A DNA stretch of 50,674 bases, from positions 1 through 50,674 of the forward strand of contig NZ_CP094831.1 in NCBI RefSeq assembly GCF_022865125.1. Direction: 5' to 3'. A program made the position numbers and the translations under genes. Of the stretch, positions 34,843 to 42,759 are shown one piece after another (position 1 is the stretch's first letter; each line of letters opens with the position of its first letter). The notes under the pieces were generated by a model, which saw nothing but the letters and a program-made list of their open reading frames with translations, did no database searches and was not told where the DNA came from. This DNA comes from Acuticoccus sp. I52.16.1. GTDB taxonomy: Bacteria; Pseudomonadota; Alphaproteobacteria; Rhizobiales; Amorphaceae.

Positions 34843-35733
34843 ATGAGCGATCTGACGGACGATGCGCGCCGGACCCTCGGCGGCCTGGCGATGCGCTACT
34901 CCCTGCCCGCCTCGGCCGTGGAGGAGATGGCCCGCGCCGTGGCCCGCGGCGGCGGGACGATGGCGCAGTTCAACATCCCGGAGCTGGGCGGCTCGGGCCA
35001 GTGGATGGCCGGCGGGATGACCATGGTGGGCGACATGTTCAACCACGGCCTGAAGGCGCAGGTGGACGGCCTGTGCGCCGAGATCGTCGCGGCGATGGCC
35101 GGGCAGCCCTTCTTCCGCACGCCGCAGACGCCGGCGGGGAGCGCGTGGTGGCCGGCCGAGCTCGGCCAGCCCTCGTCGAGCGGCGGACAGAACAGCGTGC
35201 GCTACGCCTATTTCCCGCAGGCGCGGCGCATCGTCGTCGATACCGGGGACGGCGGCCCGGTGATCGTATTGGACACGCTGGACCACAATATCGGCGGCTT
35301 CGGCCAGCAGCAGAGCGGGGGCTACGGCGACCCGTTCTCCGGCGTCACATTCTCCAGCCAGTACGGCCAGTTCGCCCTGTCCTCGCTGCCGCGGGTGACG
35401 CCCGAGGCCGCGCCCGCGCCCGCTCAATCCCGGCACGCGGCCCCCGACCTCGCCCCCGACCCCGCCCCCGCCGCGCAGCCCGAGGTCCGTCCCGAGCCGA
35501 TGGCGGAGCCGGCGGCCCCCTCTTTTTCCGCCGCACCCTCCTCCGCCGCATCTGGGTCCGCCCCCTCCTCCCCGGCCCCCGTGCCGGGCATGGCGCCGGG
35601 CATGGCGCCGCCTCGGGCGGAGGGGCTCGACATCCTCGCCACCATCGAGCGGCTCGCGGCGTTGCGCGACGCGGGAGCGCTGACGGAGGAGGAATTCGTG
35701 GCCAAGAAGACCGAGCTGCTGGGCCGCCTCTGA
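34843..35733 (+). CDS. SHOCT-domain protein of unknown function
   Basis: The protein has 296 residues; AAAGGG lies upstream of ATG 34843. The first 180 residues are an uncharacterised globular part rich in Gly, Gln and Met (LTDDARRTLGGLAMRYSLPA, GGSGQWMAGGMTMVGDMFNH, DNIVIG-like DTLDHNIGGFGQQQSGG). A Pro/Ala/Ser-rich linker spans about 185-255. The last 36 residues are a classic SHOCT motif, ILATIERLAALRDAGALTEE followed by EFVAKKTELLGRL, a short oligomerisation or tethering helix. No signal peptide or membrane segment. It stands alone next to the partition locus and may be a plasmid-borne regulatory or scaffold protein; no function is assigned. Confidence 0.8.
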   Translation: MSDLTDDARRTLGGLAMRYSLPASAVEEMARAVARGGGTMAQFNIPELGGSGQWMAGGMTMVGDMFNHGLKAQVDGLCAEIVAAMAGQPFFRTPQTPAGSAWWPAELGQPSSSGGQNSVRYAYFPQARRIVVDTGDGGPVIVLDTLDHNIGGFGQQQSGGYGDPFSGVTFSSQYGQFALSSLPRVTPEAAPAPAQSRHAAPDLAPDPAPAAQPEVRPEPMAEPAAPSFSAAPSSAASGSAPSSPAPVPGMAPGMAPPRAEGLDILATIERLAALRDAGALTEEEFVAKKTELLGRL

Positions 35734-35789
35734 GCGCGTGAGACACCCGTGCGCGCCTTGTGCACGGGCTGCTCCCACCTTGCTCACAG

Positions 35790-36030
35790 TCAGTGAACTG
35801 CGCGCATCCAGTCTACGGCGTGTGAACCGTGAGCGAATGGCGCACGGTTCACACACCGGCCGCACCCTGTTCACAGTGTGTGGACTGCGAGCGGCCTGTT
35901 CACGGTTCGTGAGCCGTACACAGGATGCTCACGGCCCGCTCACAGGATGTGAACCGTGAGCGGACGGCTCACTGTCCGTGAGCCGTCCGCAACCCGTGCG
36001 CTGTTAGTGATCCGTTAGCGGCGAGGGGCG
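35790..36030. promoter_or_regulatory. Candidate plasmid centromere (parS) and par operon control region
   Basis: The region just upstream of parA is packed with GTGA(A/G)CCGTG-type half sites. A perfect 12-bp inverted repeat GTGTGAACCGTG / CACGGTTCACAC lies at 35820-35831 and 35843-35854. A second perfect 12-bp inverted repeat CGGACGGCTCAC / GTGAGCCGTCCG lies at 35961-35972 and 35978-35989. A 15-bp direct repeat TGTGAACCGTGAGCG occurs at 35821 and 35948, with imperfect copies between. In type Ib partition systems the centromere is located upstream of parA and also serves as operator. The position and structure fit; function is inferred. Confidence 0.65.
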
Positions 36031-36067
36031 AAGATGGGCGCCGTGACCCTCGAACGGGAGTTTCGGC

Positions 36068-36766
36068 GTGCCCACGATCGTTTTTGCCAGTCCGAAAGGG
36101 GGGGTCGGCAAGTCCACCTCCGCCGTGATCCTCGCCACCCAGATCGCCGCCAAGGGGGCGAGCGTGACCCTGATCGACGCCGACCCGAACAAGCCGATCT
36201 CGCGCTGGGCCTCGCTGCCGGGGGTGCCGGAGACGCTGACCGTCATCGCCGACGTCACGGAGGAGGGGGTGATCGACGCCATCGAGGAGGCGGCGGCACG
36301 CTCGGCCTTCGTGATCGTCGACCTGGAAGGCACCGCATCGATGATGGTGGGGTACGCGGTGTCGACCGCCGATCTCGTCATCGTGCCGACGCAGGGCTCC
36401 GCGCTCGACGCGGCCGAGGCGGTGCGGGCGATCCGCCTGGTGCGCAACATGGAGAAGGCGACGCGGGGCGCGTCGATCCCGGCGGCGATCCTGTTCACGC
36501 GCACCAGCGCGGCGATCCGGCCGCGCTCGCTGGCGGCGATCGCCGCCGAGTTCGCCGAGCACGGGGTGCCGGTGATCGCCACGCAGATGCACGAGCGGGA
36601 GGCGTTCCGGGCGGTGTTCGCCTACGGCGGCACGCTGAGCGATCTCGACCGCGGCCAGGTGAGCAACGTCGACACGGCGCTGCGCAATGCGCGGGCGTTC
36701 GCGGCGGAGGTGATCGGCATGCTGCCGGCGGCCGGTGCCGCGGCGCCGGAGCGGGAGGTGGCGTGA
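36068..36766 (+). CDS. parA: Plasmid partition ATPase ParA (small, type Ib-like)
   Basis: The protein has 232 residues. The start is GTG 36068, preceded by GGGAG, and gives the N-terminus PTIVFASPKGGVGKSTSAVI. The deviant Walker A KGGVGKST has the signature Lys10 and Lys15; DADPNKPISRWASLPG and FVIVDLEGTAS follow. It lacks the N-terminal DNA-binding extension of type Ia ParA proteins, and at this length it matches type Ib (or VirC1-like) ATPases. It should bind ATP and non-specific DNA and move plasmid copies apart. Its stop overlaps the next start as TGATG. The candidate centromere is directly upstream. Confidence 0.9.
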   Translation: MPTIVFASPKGGVGKSTSAVILATQIAAKGASVTLIDADPNKPISRWASLPGVPETLTVIADVTEEGVIDAIEEAAARSAFVIVDLEGTASMMVGYAVSTADLVIVPTQGSALDAAEAVRAIRLVRNMEKATRGASIPAAILFTRTSAAIRPRSLAAIAAEFAEHGVPVIATQMHEREAFRAVFAYGGTLSDLDRGQVSNVDTALRNARAFAAEVIGMLPAAGAAAPEREVA

Positions 36767-37158
36767 TGACGAAGTCGCGGATGAGCATCTTCGGCGACGA
36801 GGCCGATCCGGAGTTCGACGTCTCCGCCTTCACGCCCAAGCCACGGCCGCAAGGGCGGGAGGACGTGCCGACGCGGGGGCCGGGCGCGCCGCAGGAGGTG
36901 CGGGCCCTGGCCGAGGCGATGAACTTCAAGAGCCGCGAAGCCCCGGCGCCCGTGCCCGCCGAGCCCCGACCCCGCGCCGAGCCCCGCAAGCCGCGGCGTC
37001 ACCGCACCGGCCGCACCGCGCAGCTCAACGTGCGCACGACGCCGCAGACCGTCGACGCGTTCTACGCGATCGCCGACCAGGAGGGTTGGCTGGTGGGACA
37101 GACGGTGGAGCAGGCGCTGGCCGCCCTGCAGCGCGAGCTGGCCGCCCGCAAGGCGTGA
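36766..37158 (+). CDS. Ribbon-helix-helix ParB-like partition/stability protein
   Basis: The protein has 130 residues, coupled to parA by TGATG overlap. Residues 1-85 are disordered and rich in Pro, Arg and Glu, as expected for the ATPase-activating tail of small ParB proteins (MTKSRMSIFGDEADPEFDVS). The C-terminal 45 residues, RTAQLNVRTTPQTVDAFYAI then ADQEGWLVGQTVEQALAALQ, form a beta-strand plus two helices, the ribbon-helix-helix layout. It probably binds the repeats upstream of parA and represses the operon. Sequence similarity to a named ParB is not claimed; the call rests on context and fold pattern. Confidence 0.75.
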   Translation: MTKSRMSIFGDEADPEFDVSAFTPKPRPQGREDVPTRGPGAPQEVRALAEAMNFKSREAPAPVPAEPRPRAEPRKPRRHRTGRTAQLNVRTTPQTVDAFYAIADQEGWLVGQTVEQALAALQRELAARKA

Positions 37159-37207
37159 GGGGAGGGGGCCCGGAGCGGGCGCCCCGGAGGGGCGGGGCGC
37201 GTCCCTC

Positions 37208-38680
37208 TCAGCCCCTCCGCCGCACGGCGTCGACGCCGGCGCGGCGCAGCTGCGGCATCAGCACCGCGGCGAGGGCGAGATAGAGCGCCACCCCGAGCCC
37301 GACCGCGGCGAACATGGCGAGCGCGCCGGCCGCCTCGCCGCCCAGCGCGTCCAGGAAGAGGGCGACGGCGAGGCCCATGACAGCCGCCGCGCCCCAGGGG
37401 ACGAGAAAGCCCGTCACGGCGCCGCGCAGCGACACGTGCAGGCGCGTCAGCATCGCGCGGGCGGCCCACAGGCTCTCGGCGAGGTCGGCGACGAGGCGGG
37501 CGAGACCGGCGCCGATCCCCGCGAAGCCGAGGGTGACCGCCACGCCCAGCCCCAGCACCAGCGCGCCGAGGCCGATCACCCGCTGACCCACCAGATAGGC
37601 CGGCACGCTGCGCGCGTTGAAGGCGGTGGCGACGAGGTCGAACGGCAGCAGCACCGAGGTGCCGATGGCGATGAAGACGGCGATCTCGGCCGCCTCGTCC
37701 CAGCCCGGCCCCGCGACGATCGCGAACAGCGCGCCCGAGATCGCCGCCAGGCCGAGGAAGACCGGGGCGATGGTGGCCGTCGCCACGCTGATGATGAGGG
37801 CGAAGCGGGCGGGAAAATCGGCCTGATCCTGGGCCTTGGCGCGCATGAACTCGAAGGCGGTGTTGTGGGCGATGCCGCGGAAGAGCCCGCGCAGCGGCTC
37901 GGTGAGGCGCAGCGCCATGTTGAACTGGCCCACCGCGGCGACGCTGAAGAAGGCCGCCACGGTGTAGTTGATGACGAAGTAGGCGCTCTCGGTGGCGACG
38001 CGCTGCATGAAGGTGAACATCGAGTAGTGGCGCATCTCGGCGAGGCGGGCGCCGGAGAAGCGCGGCACCACGAGGAGGCGCGCGGTGGCCACGAGCACGC
38101 CCGCCTCGACCACGAGCATGACGCAGCGCATGACGACGATGGCCCACGGCCCGGCGCCGAGGAAGGCGAGCGCGACGGCGACCGCCGACCCGGCGAGCGC
38201 CCCGGCGAGGTTGGCCCGGGCCATCGCCTGGAAGGCGCGGCGGCGCCGCAGGTAGGCGACGAGGATGGTCTGCACGGTCTGCGGAAAGACCACCAGCGAG
38301 GCGACCAGCAGCAGCGGCCAGAAACGCGCGTCGCCGAACACCGGCCCGATGGCGAGCGCCGCCAGCGCCATCAGGGCGAGCGCCAGCGCGCTGCCGGCGA
38401 AGGAGACCGCCGTCGCCGTCTCGAGGTGCTGGCGCTTGAGCACCTTGCGCTGCGCCAGCACCTCGGCGAACGGCATGCCGCCGGTCAGCACCGCGAGGAG
38501 GATGGCGATGCTGTTGGCGAGGCCGGCGAGGCCGAAGTCCTCCGGCAGCATCAGCCGGGCCATGACGATGTTGGCGCCCAGCAGGACGGTGACGCGCATG
38601 AAGGCGCCGGCGACGAGGGCGCCGACCCAGGTCGCCGCGCGCCGGGCGATGCCGCCGCCGGACGTGATCCCGCCGTTCAC
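37208..38680 (-). CDS. Wzx-type polysaccharide flippase (MOP superfamily)
   Basis: The protein has 490 residues with at least 12 membrane segments. The start is GTG 38680, which forms a GTGA overlap with a 39-codon leader frame. The opening MRVTVLLGANIVMARLMLPE-DFGLAGLANSIAI segment is the classical start of Wzx/RfbX-like flippases. The loop with AYLRRRRAFQAMARANLAGA and the late FDLVATAFNARSVPAYLVGQ are also typical. It moves undecaprenyl-linked repeat units across the inner membrane and would serve the Wzy-type polymerase encoded at 10512-16322. It lies between the partition genes and repA, on the opposite strand, so it was probably inserted into the replicon backbone. Confidence 0.93.
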   Translation of the reverse strand: MNGGITSGGGIARRAATWVGALVAGAFMRVTVLLGANIVMARLMLPEDFGLAGLANSIAILLAVLTGGMPFAEVLAQRKVLKRQHLETATAVSFAGSALALALMALAALAIGPVFGDARFWPLLLVASLVVFPQTVQTILVAYLRRRRAFQAMARANLAGALAGSAVAVALAFLGAGPWAIVVMRCVMLVVEAGVLVATARLLVVPRFSGARLAEMRHYSMFTFMQRVATESAYFVINYTVAAFFSVAAVGQFNMALRLTEPLRGLFRGIAHNTAFEFMRAKAQDQADFPARFALIISVATATIAPVFLGLAAISGALFAIVAGPGWDEAAEIAVFIAIGTSVLLPFDLVATAFNARSVPAYLVGQRVIGLGALVLGLGVAVTLGFAGIGAGLARLVADLAESLWAARAMLTRLHVSLRGAVTGFLVPWGAAAVMGLAVALFLDALGGEAAGALAMFAAVGLGVALYLALAAVLMPQLRRAGVDAVRRRG

Positions 38681-38762
38681 GCCTTCCGGCCGTCGCGGTC
38701 CGCGGTCCGGCGCCCGAGCGGGGCGGCGAGGGCCTCACCGGCCGGAAGGCGTGAACGGCGGG
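38669..38762. promoter_or_regulatory. 24-bp perfect inverted repeat enclosing the flippase start
   Basis: Arms at 38669-38692 and 38739-38762 are perfectly complementary over 24 bases, with a 46-base spacer. The left arm covers the GTG start (38678-38680) and first codons of the flippase. In RNA the stem would bury that start. The right arm lies in the upstream leader frame. Stable hairpins of this size are unusual inside a translated region and argue for a regulatory role. Confidence 0.85.
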
Positions 38763-38796
38763 CTCGGTGTCTGGCGGTGTGCGCCGGTGCGGCCAT
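38677..38796 (-). CDS. 39-residue Arg-rich leader peptide coupled to the flippase
   Basis: An ATG at 38796 is preceded by GAGGAGATCCCG, one of the best ribosome-binding sites in the window. The frame runs 39 residues, is very rich in Arg (MAAPAHTARHRARRSRL at the start, GRRTADRDGRKA at the end) and stops at 38677. There the TGA overlaps the GTG start of the flippase (GTGA). The frame spans a 24-bp inverted repeat, so ribosomes translating it must open the stem that contains the flippase start. It looks like a translated leader controlling flippase synthesis. No family is recognised. Confidence 0.5.
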   Translation of the reverse strand: MAAPAHTARHRARRSRLPAGEALAAPLGRRTADRDGRKA

Positions 38797-39108
38797 CGGG
38801 ATCTCCTCGCCACGGCGAAAACGCCCTCGCCGCTCCGCCCCACCTTGGCGCGGCGGCGCGCGATTTGTCGAGCGGTGCGGGCCGCTCGTCCCCGCGTCCA
38901 CCCCCGCGTCCGCCCCCCGCGTCCACCCGCACCCACCCCGGCCGACAGGGACGCGCGGGGCGGGCCGGGAGGAGGGGGCGGGGCGCATGAGCGAGGCCAC
39001 CCGGCGGCGCGCCGGCCGCGCCCGCACCGCAGGCGTGGATGACGCCCGCCGGGGCCGCGACAGGGGCGCGCCGCTGGGGCATGCTCGCGCCGTCCGGAGC
39101 CGGAACCC
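38797..39108. other. Divergent region between flippase leader and repA
   Basis: This 312-bp gap is GC-rich. It holds the leader's ribosome-binding site and short direct repeats of cccgcgtccac/cccgcgtccgc at 38895-38930. I see no clear -35/-10 pair for repA and no iterons here; the iterons are placed 2.4 kb downstream of repA instead. Confidence 0.45.
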
Positions 39109-40401
39109 ATGGTGAGCTTCAAGCCGCGCAAGGACTTCGCCGCCCTGCGCCTTCACGACAAGAACGCCTACCTCCAGGAGGTGGCGAACGCCTTCCAGCA
39201 GGAGGCGGGCGAGGAGCCCGTGCTGCTGTCGAAGGTCGCCCTGTCGCGCCTGCGCCGGTTCTACTCGCGCCGCTCCTTCGCCGACCTGAAGCTCGAGGAG
39301 ATGGGCGACGGGCTGATGCGCGACACGCTCATCCGCATGGCCGAGGCGATCCACGGCAAGGAGCTGAAGAAGGTCCTCTCCTCCGAGATGCCGGCCACGC
39401 GCGAGGAGGCGGGCGCCGCGCCGCCGCCCGCCCGCGCCGGGACGGGCGGGCCGGCCGGCCGGCCGGCGAGCGCAGGGGGCATGACGAGCGCGGCGGGCGA
39501 GGCGATCCCGCCCGGCCGCATCATCCGCCTCGCCCCCGACGACGACGCCCAGCTCGACTTCTTCGTCCCCCAGCTGCACGACGCGCCGCTGAAGGACGAG
39601 ATGAACCTGATGGACATCGCCCCCTTCGCGCTTTCCAAGGTGCGGCGCGACGGGGTGATCCGCTACGAGCTGAAGGATTCCATCATCACCATCGAGGGCG
39701 GCGCCGAGGTCGGCCTCGCCACCTCCTACGACTACGACATCTTCCTCTCGATGGTGTCCTATCTCGCCGAGGAGGTGCGCCGCTTCCGCATCGAGGAATC
39801 CAAGGGCCGCCGCCCGTCGCTGCCGCCCCCCACCTACCGGCCGAGCGCGACGCAGATCCTGCGCTTCTGCCGCCGCGGCACCGGGGGCAAGCAGTATCTG
39901 GCGCTGGAGGCCGCGCTCGACCGGCTGCAGGCGACGCGCATCAAGATCACCAACCTGTCGGGCGGCAAGCGGCGCGAGACGCAGTCCTTCCCGCTGATCG
40001 GGCGCTACACGGTGATCTCGCGCACCGGACAGGACCACGTCGACCTCGTCGAGATCGACGTGCCGAAGTGGGTCTATGACGGGGTGGTGCAGCCGGACGG
40101 CAAGCCGACCATCCTGACGCTCAACCCGGATTATTTCCTGATCGCGCAGCCGATCGCGCGCTTCCTCTACCGCCTGGCGCGCAAGGCGGCGGGGACCGAC
40201 ACGGCGCACTATACGCTCGACGACCTGCACTACCGCTCCGGCTCGTCGCTGACGCCGGCCAAGTTCCGCCGCAAGGTGGAGGAGATCGTCGAGCGCTCGC
40301 AGACCGAGCCGCTGCCGGACTACGACCTGGCGCTGACGTCGGGCCGGCGGGGGCCGGTGCTGCACATGATCCGCCGCGCAGAGGAGCGCACCGAGGCCTG
40401 A
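39109..40401 (+). CDS. repA: Plasmid replication initiator RepA (RPA family)
   Basis: The protein has 430 residues. Residues 1-100 are a helical N-terminus, followed by an Ala/Gly/Pro linker (about 101-135). The conserved initiator core reads LDFFVPQLHDAPLKDEMNLM, then GLATSYDYDIFLSMVSYLAE (about 200-220), LALEAALDRLQATRIKITNL, and LTLNPDYFLIAQPIARFLYR followed by LARKAAG. This order of blocks matches replication initiator protein A of alphaproteobacterial plasmids, with two winged-helix domains. It should bind the iterons at 42771-43110 and open the AT-rich stretch beside them. Start ATG 39109 has a GGA upstream. The flippase and leader are divergent from it. Confidence 0.92.
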   Translation: MVSFKPRKDFAALRLHDKNAYLQEVANAFQQEAGEEPVLLSKVALSRLRRFYSRRSFADLKLEEMGDGLMRDTLIRMAEAIHGKELKKVLSSEMPATREEAGAAPPPARAGTGGPAGRPASAGGMTSAAGEAIPPGRIIRLAPDDDAQLDFFVPQLHDAPLKDEMNLMDIAPFALSKVRRDGVIRYELKDSIITIEGGAEVGLATSYDYDIFLSMVSYLAEEVRRFRIEESKGRRPSLPPPTYRPSATQILRFCRRGTGGKQYLALEAALDRLQATRIKITNLSGGKRRETQSFPLIGRYTVISRTGQDHVDLVEIDVPKWVYDGVVQPDGKPTILTLNPDYFLIAQPIARFLYRLARKAAGTDTAHYTLDDLHYRSGSSLTPAKFRRKVEEIVERSQTEPLPDYDLALTSGRRGPVLHMIRRAEERTEA

Positions 40402-40536
40402 TCGCCGCGCCCCGGCGATGCGCTTCCGAGGCCTTGCGGCGCCTGATAAAGTCGGCGCCGGGCGGTGTCGGGCAGCCGTATCGACAGCGGCCGGTCCCCT
40501 CGGCCCGGAGCCGGGCGTCGGCGGTTGGGAGACGAG

Positions 40537-41889
40537 ATGAGCGACCTCACGTGGATCGACCATCTGGCTCGGCGCGAGAAGGCGAACGCGGCGCGACAGG
40601 CCGCGCGGGGGGAATGGCTCACGCTGTGGACCGCGCGCGTCCTGCTCGTCGCCACCTACCTCTTCCTCCTCGTCGGGGTGAGCCCGCTGTCGGAGGACAC
40701 GGGCCTGTCGGCCGACGGGGACATGAAGCGCCAGCTCGTGCTGCTGCTGCTGGCGGGCATCGCCGCTCCGCTGCTGCTGGTGCGCTGGCGGTTCGTTATC
40801 GCCCTCCTCGCGCAGGCGTGGGCGCTGCTGCTGGTCTATGCGGCGATCGCGGCGACGACGCTCTGGTCCGCCTATCCCGGCGTCACGATCCGCCGCCTCG
40901 TCGTCTACCTCATCTTCCTGGAGATCGGGCTGGCGCTGGCGGCGGTGCTGCGCAGCCCCAAGCTCTATTTGCCGCCCCTCGTCATCGCCTTCACCGTCAC
41001 GCTCGTGGGGGATTACGCGGTGACCGTGCTGGTGCCGGACCGGGCCTTCACCGCCATCGGCCTCCAGGGGCTGCACCCCGGCAAGAACACGCTGGGCGCG
41101 GTGATGCAGATGATGGTCATCGTCCTCTGCGCCACCCTCCTGGCCGTGCGCACGCCGCTCTTCTTCTGGTCGCTCGTCGTCCTCGTGGTCCTCGCCTTCG
41201 GGCTCCTCGTCCTGTCCCTGTCCAAGACCTCGCTGGCGTTGGCGCTCCTTCTCGGCGTGGTCGTGATCCCGAGCTTCGTCGTCCTGCAGAGCAGCCGCAT
41301 GGCGCTGCTGGCGGCGTTCGCCGCGGGCATCGTGCTGTGCGGGTTCGTCGTCTTCGTGACGGGGGCCTTCTCGCTCGGCGCCGCGGACTGGGCCGAGATC
41401 ATCACCGGCGACGCCACCTTCACCTCACGCGACGAAATCTGGAGCGCCATGACCCGGCACATCGCCGCCGCGCCCTGGTTCGGCTACGGCTGGGGCGCGC
41501 AATGGTCGATGCTGCCGGTCTATCATCCGCTCTGGAACTACGTCGGATTCTGGACGGACAACGACCAGGACCTCAATATCCTGCGCCAATCCCACAACGG
41601 ATATTTGGACATCATGGTGCATGGCGGGCTCTTCCTCGCCAGCTTCGTCACGATATTCTTTCTCCGGGTGATCGCTCTGTTCGTGGCCTCGTTATGGCAG
41701 GGGCCGACCAACCGCTGGAGCCTCGCGGGGACGGTCCTCGTCTTCGCCTCCGTCGTGGCGCTTCTGTTCAATAACATGACCGAATCCAGCCTGTTCTTTC
41801 CCGACAAGCTGATCGGGCAGATTTTCATTCTTTTCGTTTTGGCATTTCACGCTTGGCAGATTGATCAAAATAGAGGACACATTCACTAA
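40537..41889 (+). CDS. O-antigen ligase/polymerase-like membrane protein (Wzy_C type)
   Basis: The protein has 450 residues; GGGAGACGAG precedes ATG 40537. About ten to twelve membrane segments are visible, for example LLVATYLFLLVGV, LLLLAGIAAPLLLV and FFWSLVVLVVLAFGLLVLSL. The large periplasmic loop has GLHPGKNTLGAVMQMM and AAPWFGYGWGAQWSML. The family signature is near the C-terminus: ILRQSHNGYLDIMVHGGLFL, with the conserved His. Members either ligate glycan to lipid A (WaaL) or polymerise exopolysaccharide (ExoQ-like). With a separate Wzy-type polymerase in the window, ligase or a second polymerase are both possible. It follows repA by 135 bp on the same strand. Confidence 0.9.
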   Translation: MSDLTWIDHLARREKANAARQAARGEWLTLWTARVLLVATYLFLLVGVSPLSEDTGLSADGDMKRQLVLLLLAGIAAPLLLVRWRFVIALLAQAWALLLVYAAIAATTLWSAYPGVTIRRLVVYLIFLEIGLALAAVLRSPKLYLPPLVIAFTVTLVGDYAVTVLVPDRAFTAIGLQGLHPGKNTLGAVMQMMVIVLCATLLAVRTPLFFWSLVVLVVLAFGLLVLSLSKTSLALALLLGVVVIPSFVVLQSSRMALLAAFAAGIVLCGFVVFVTGAFSLGAADWAEIITGDATFTSRDEIWSAMTRHIAAAPWFGYGWGAQWSMLPVYHPLWNYVGFWTDNDQDLNILRQSHNGYLDIMVHGGLFLASFVTIFFLRVIALFVASLWQGPTNRWSLAGTVLVFASVVALLFNNMTESSLFFPDKLIGQIFILFVLAFHAWQIDQNRGHIH

Positions 41890-41915
41890 TATTATGTCTT
41901 CGACATGGTGGAACC

Positions 41916-42740
41916 ATGGTCAGCACGACATTGAAAAAGGCCGCGGCCCACATTCTGGGGCCCAAAATGATGATCCGCCGGCGTCTTCGCTACGAACTCG
42001 CCGCCGGTGAGCCGGAGCTTCACCTCCTCGCACTGTTTGCCGATGCGCACAGAAGCTTCGTCGATGTCGGCGCCAACGAGGGCGTCTACGCCTGGCACGC
42101 TCGGGGATCCTTCCGGCACCTTTATGTCGTGGAGGCCAATCCCAGCCTCGCCGCCACGCTGCGGCACCTCTTCTCCAGGGCGGAGGCCACCGTCATCGAG
42201 AAAGCCGCCTCCGATCACGCCCAGCCGGCGACGTTCACGATCCCGGTCAAGGCGGGCGAGGACGTGCACAGCCGCGGGTCGCTCGAAGCCCAGACCGACC
42301 CGGACTATGCCAACCGCTCCATCACCGTTCGGGCCGAGCGGCTCGACGCCATGGACCTCGAGAGGGTCGGGCTGATCAAGATCGACGTGGAAGGCCACGA
42401 GATGGCGGCGGTCGAGGGAGCGTCCGGCATCCTCGAACGCGACCGTCCCGTCCTCATCGTGGAGTGCGAGGAGCGCCACCATGCGGGGGGCGTGGCGACC
42501 CTGCTCGCGCACATGAGCGCGCGGGACTACGACCCGTACTACCTGCACCGGGGACAGGTCCGCCCCGGTGCGTCCTACGACGTCGCGGCACTCCAGAACC
42601 CGGACGCGCAGAAGGCGCCGGGAGCCCATCGCTCGCCCGACTACGTCAACAACTTCGTCTTCGTGCACCGGGCGGACGAGAAGAACCGCGCCGCGCTCCT
42701 CGCCGGGGTCCGGCCGCCACAGTCCCTCGCGCCGTCGTAG
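41916..42740 (+). CDS. FkbM-family methyltransferase
   Basis: The protein has 274 residues. The SAM-binding site is SFVDVGANEGVYAWHARGSF (about 47-65) with VVEANPSLAATLRHL following. The family-specific block is GLIKIDVEGHEMAAVEGASG near 150-170, then RPVLIVECEERH. FkbM enzymes O-methylate sugars or polyketides; in this context a sugar hydroxyl of the polysaccharide is the likely target. It begins 26 bp after the ligase-like gene and ends 30 bp before the first origin iteron. The leader is AT-richer than neighbouring sequence (ctaatattatgtcttcgaca). Confidence 0.9.
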   Translation: MVSTTLKKAAAHILGPKMMIRRRLRYELAAGEPELHLLALFADAHRSFVDVGANEGVYAWHARGSFRHLYVVEANPSLAATLRHLFSRAEATVIEKAASDHAQPATFTIPVKAGEDVHSRGSLEAQTDPDYANRSITVRAERLDAMDLERVGLIKIDVEGHEMAAVEGASGILERDRPVLIVECEERHHAGGVATLLAHMSARDYDPYYLHRGQVRPGASYDVAALQNPDAQKAPGAHRSPDYVNNFVFVHRADEKNRAALLAGVRPPQSLAPS

Positions 42741-42759
42741 ATCGCCGCCGCGAGGCTCG

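Noticed and set aside
35738-35959. 73-codon plus-strand frame inside the centromere candidate
   Set aside because: Its repeats arise from the inverted and direct DNA repeats; there is no ribosome-binding site and the peptide has no domain.
38669-38762. Intrinsic terminator or transposon ends
   Set aside because: The 24-bp inverted repeat has no T-run on either strand, a long 46-base spacer, no transposase and no flanking target duplication, and it covers a start codon.
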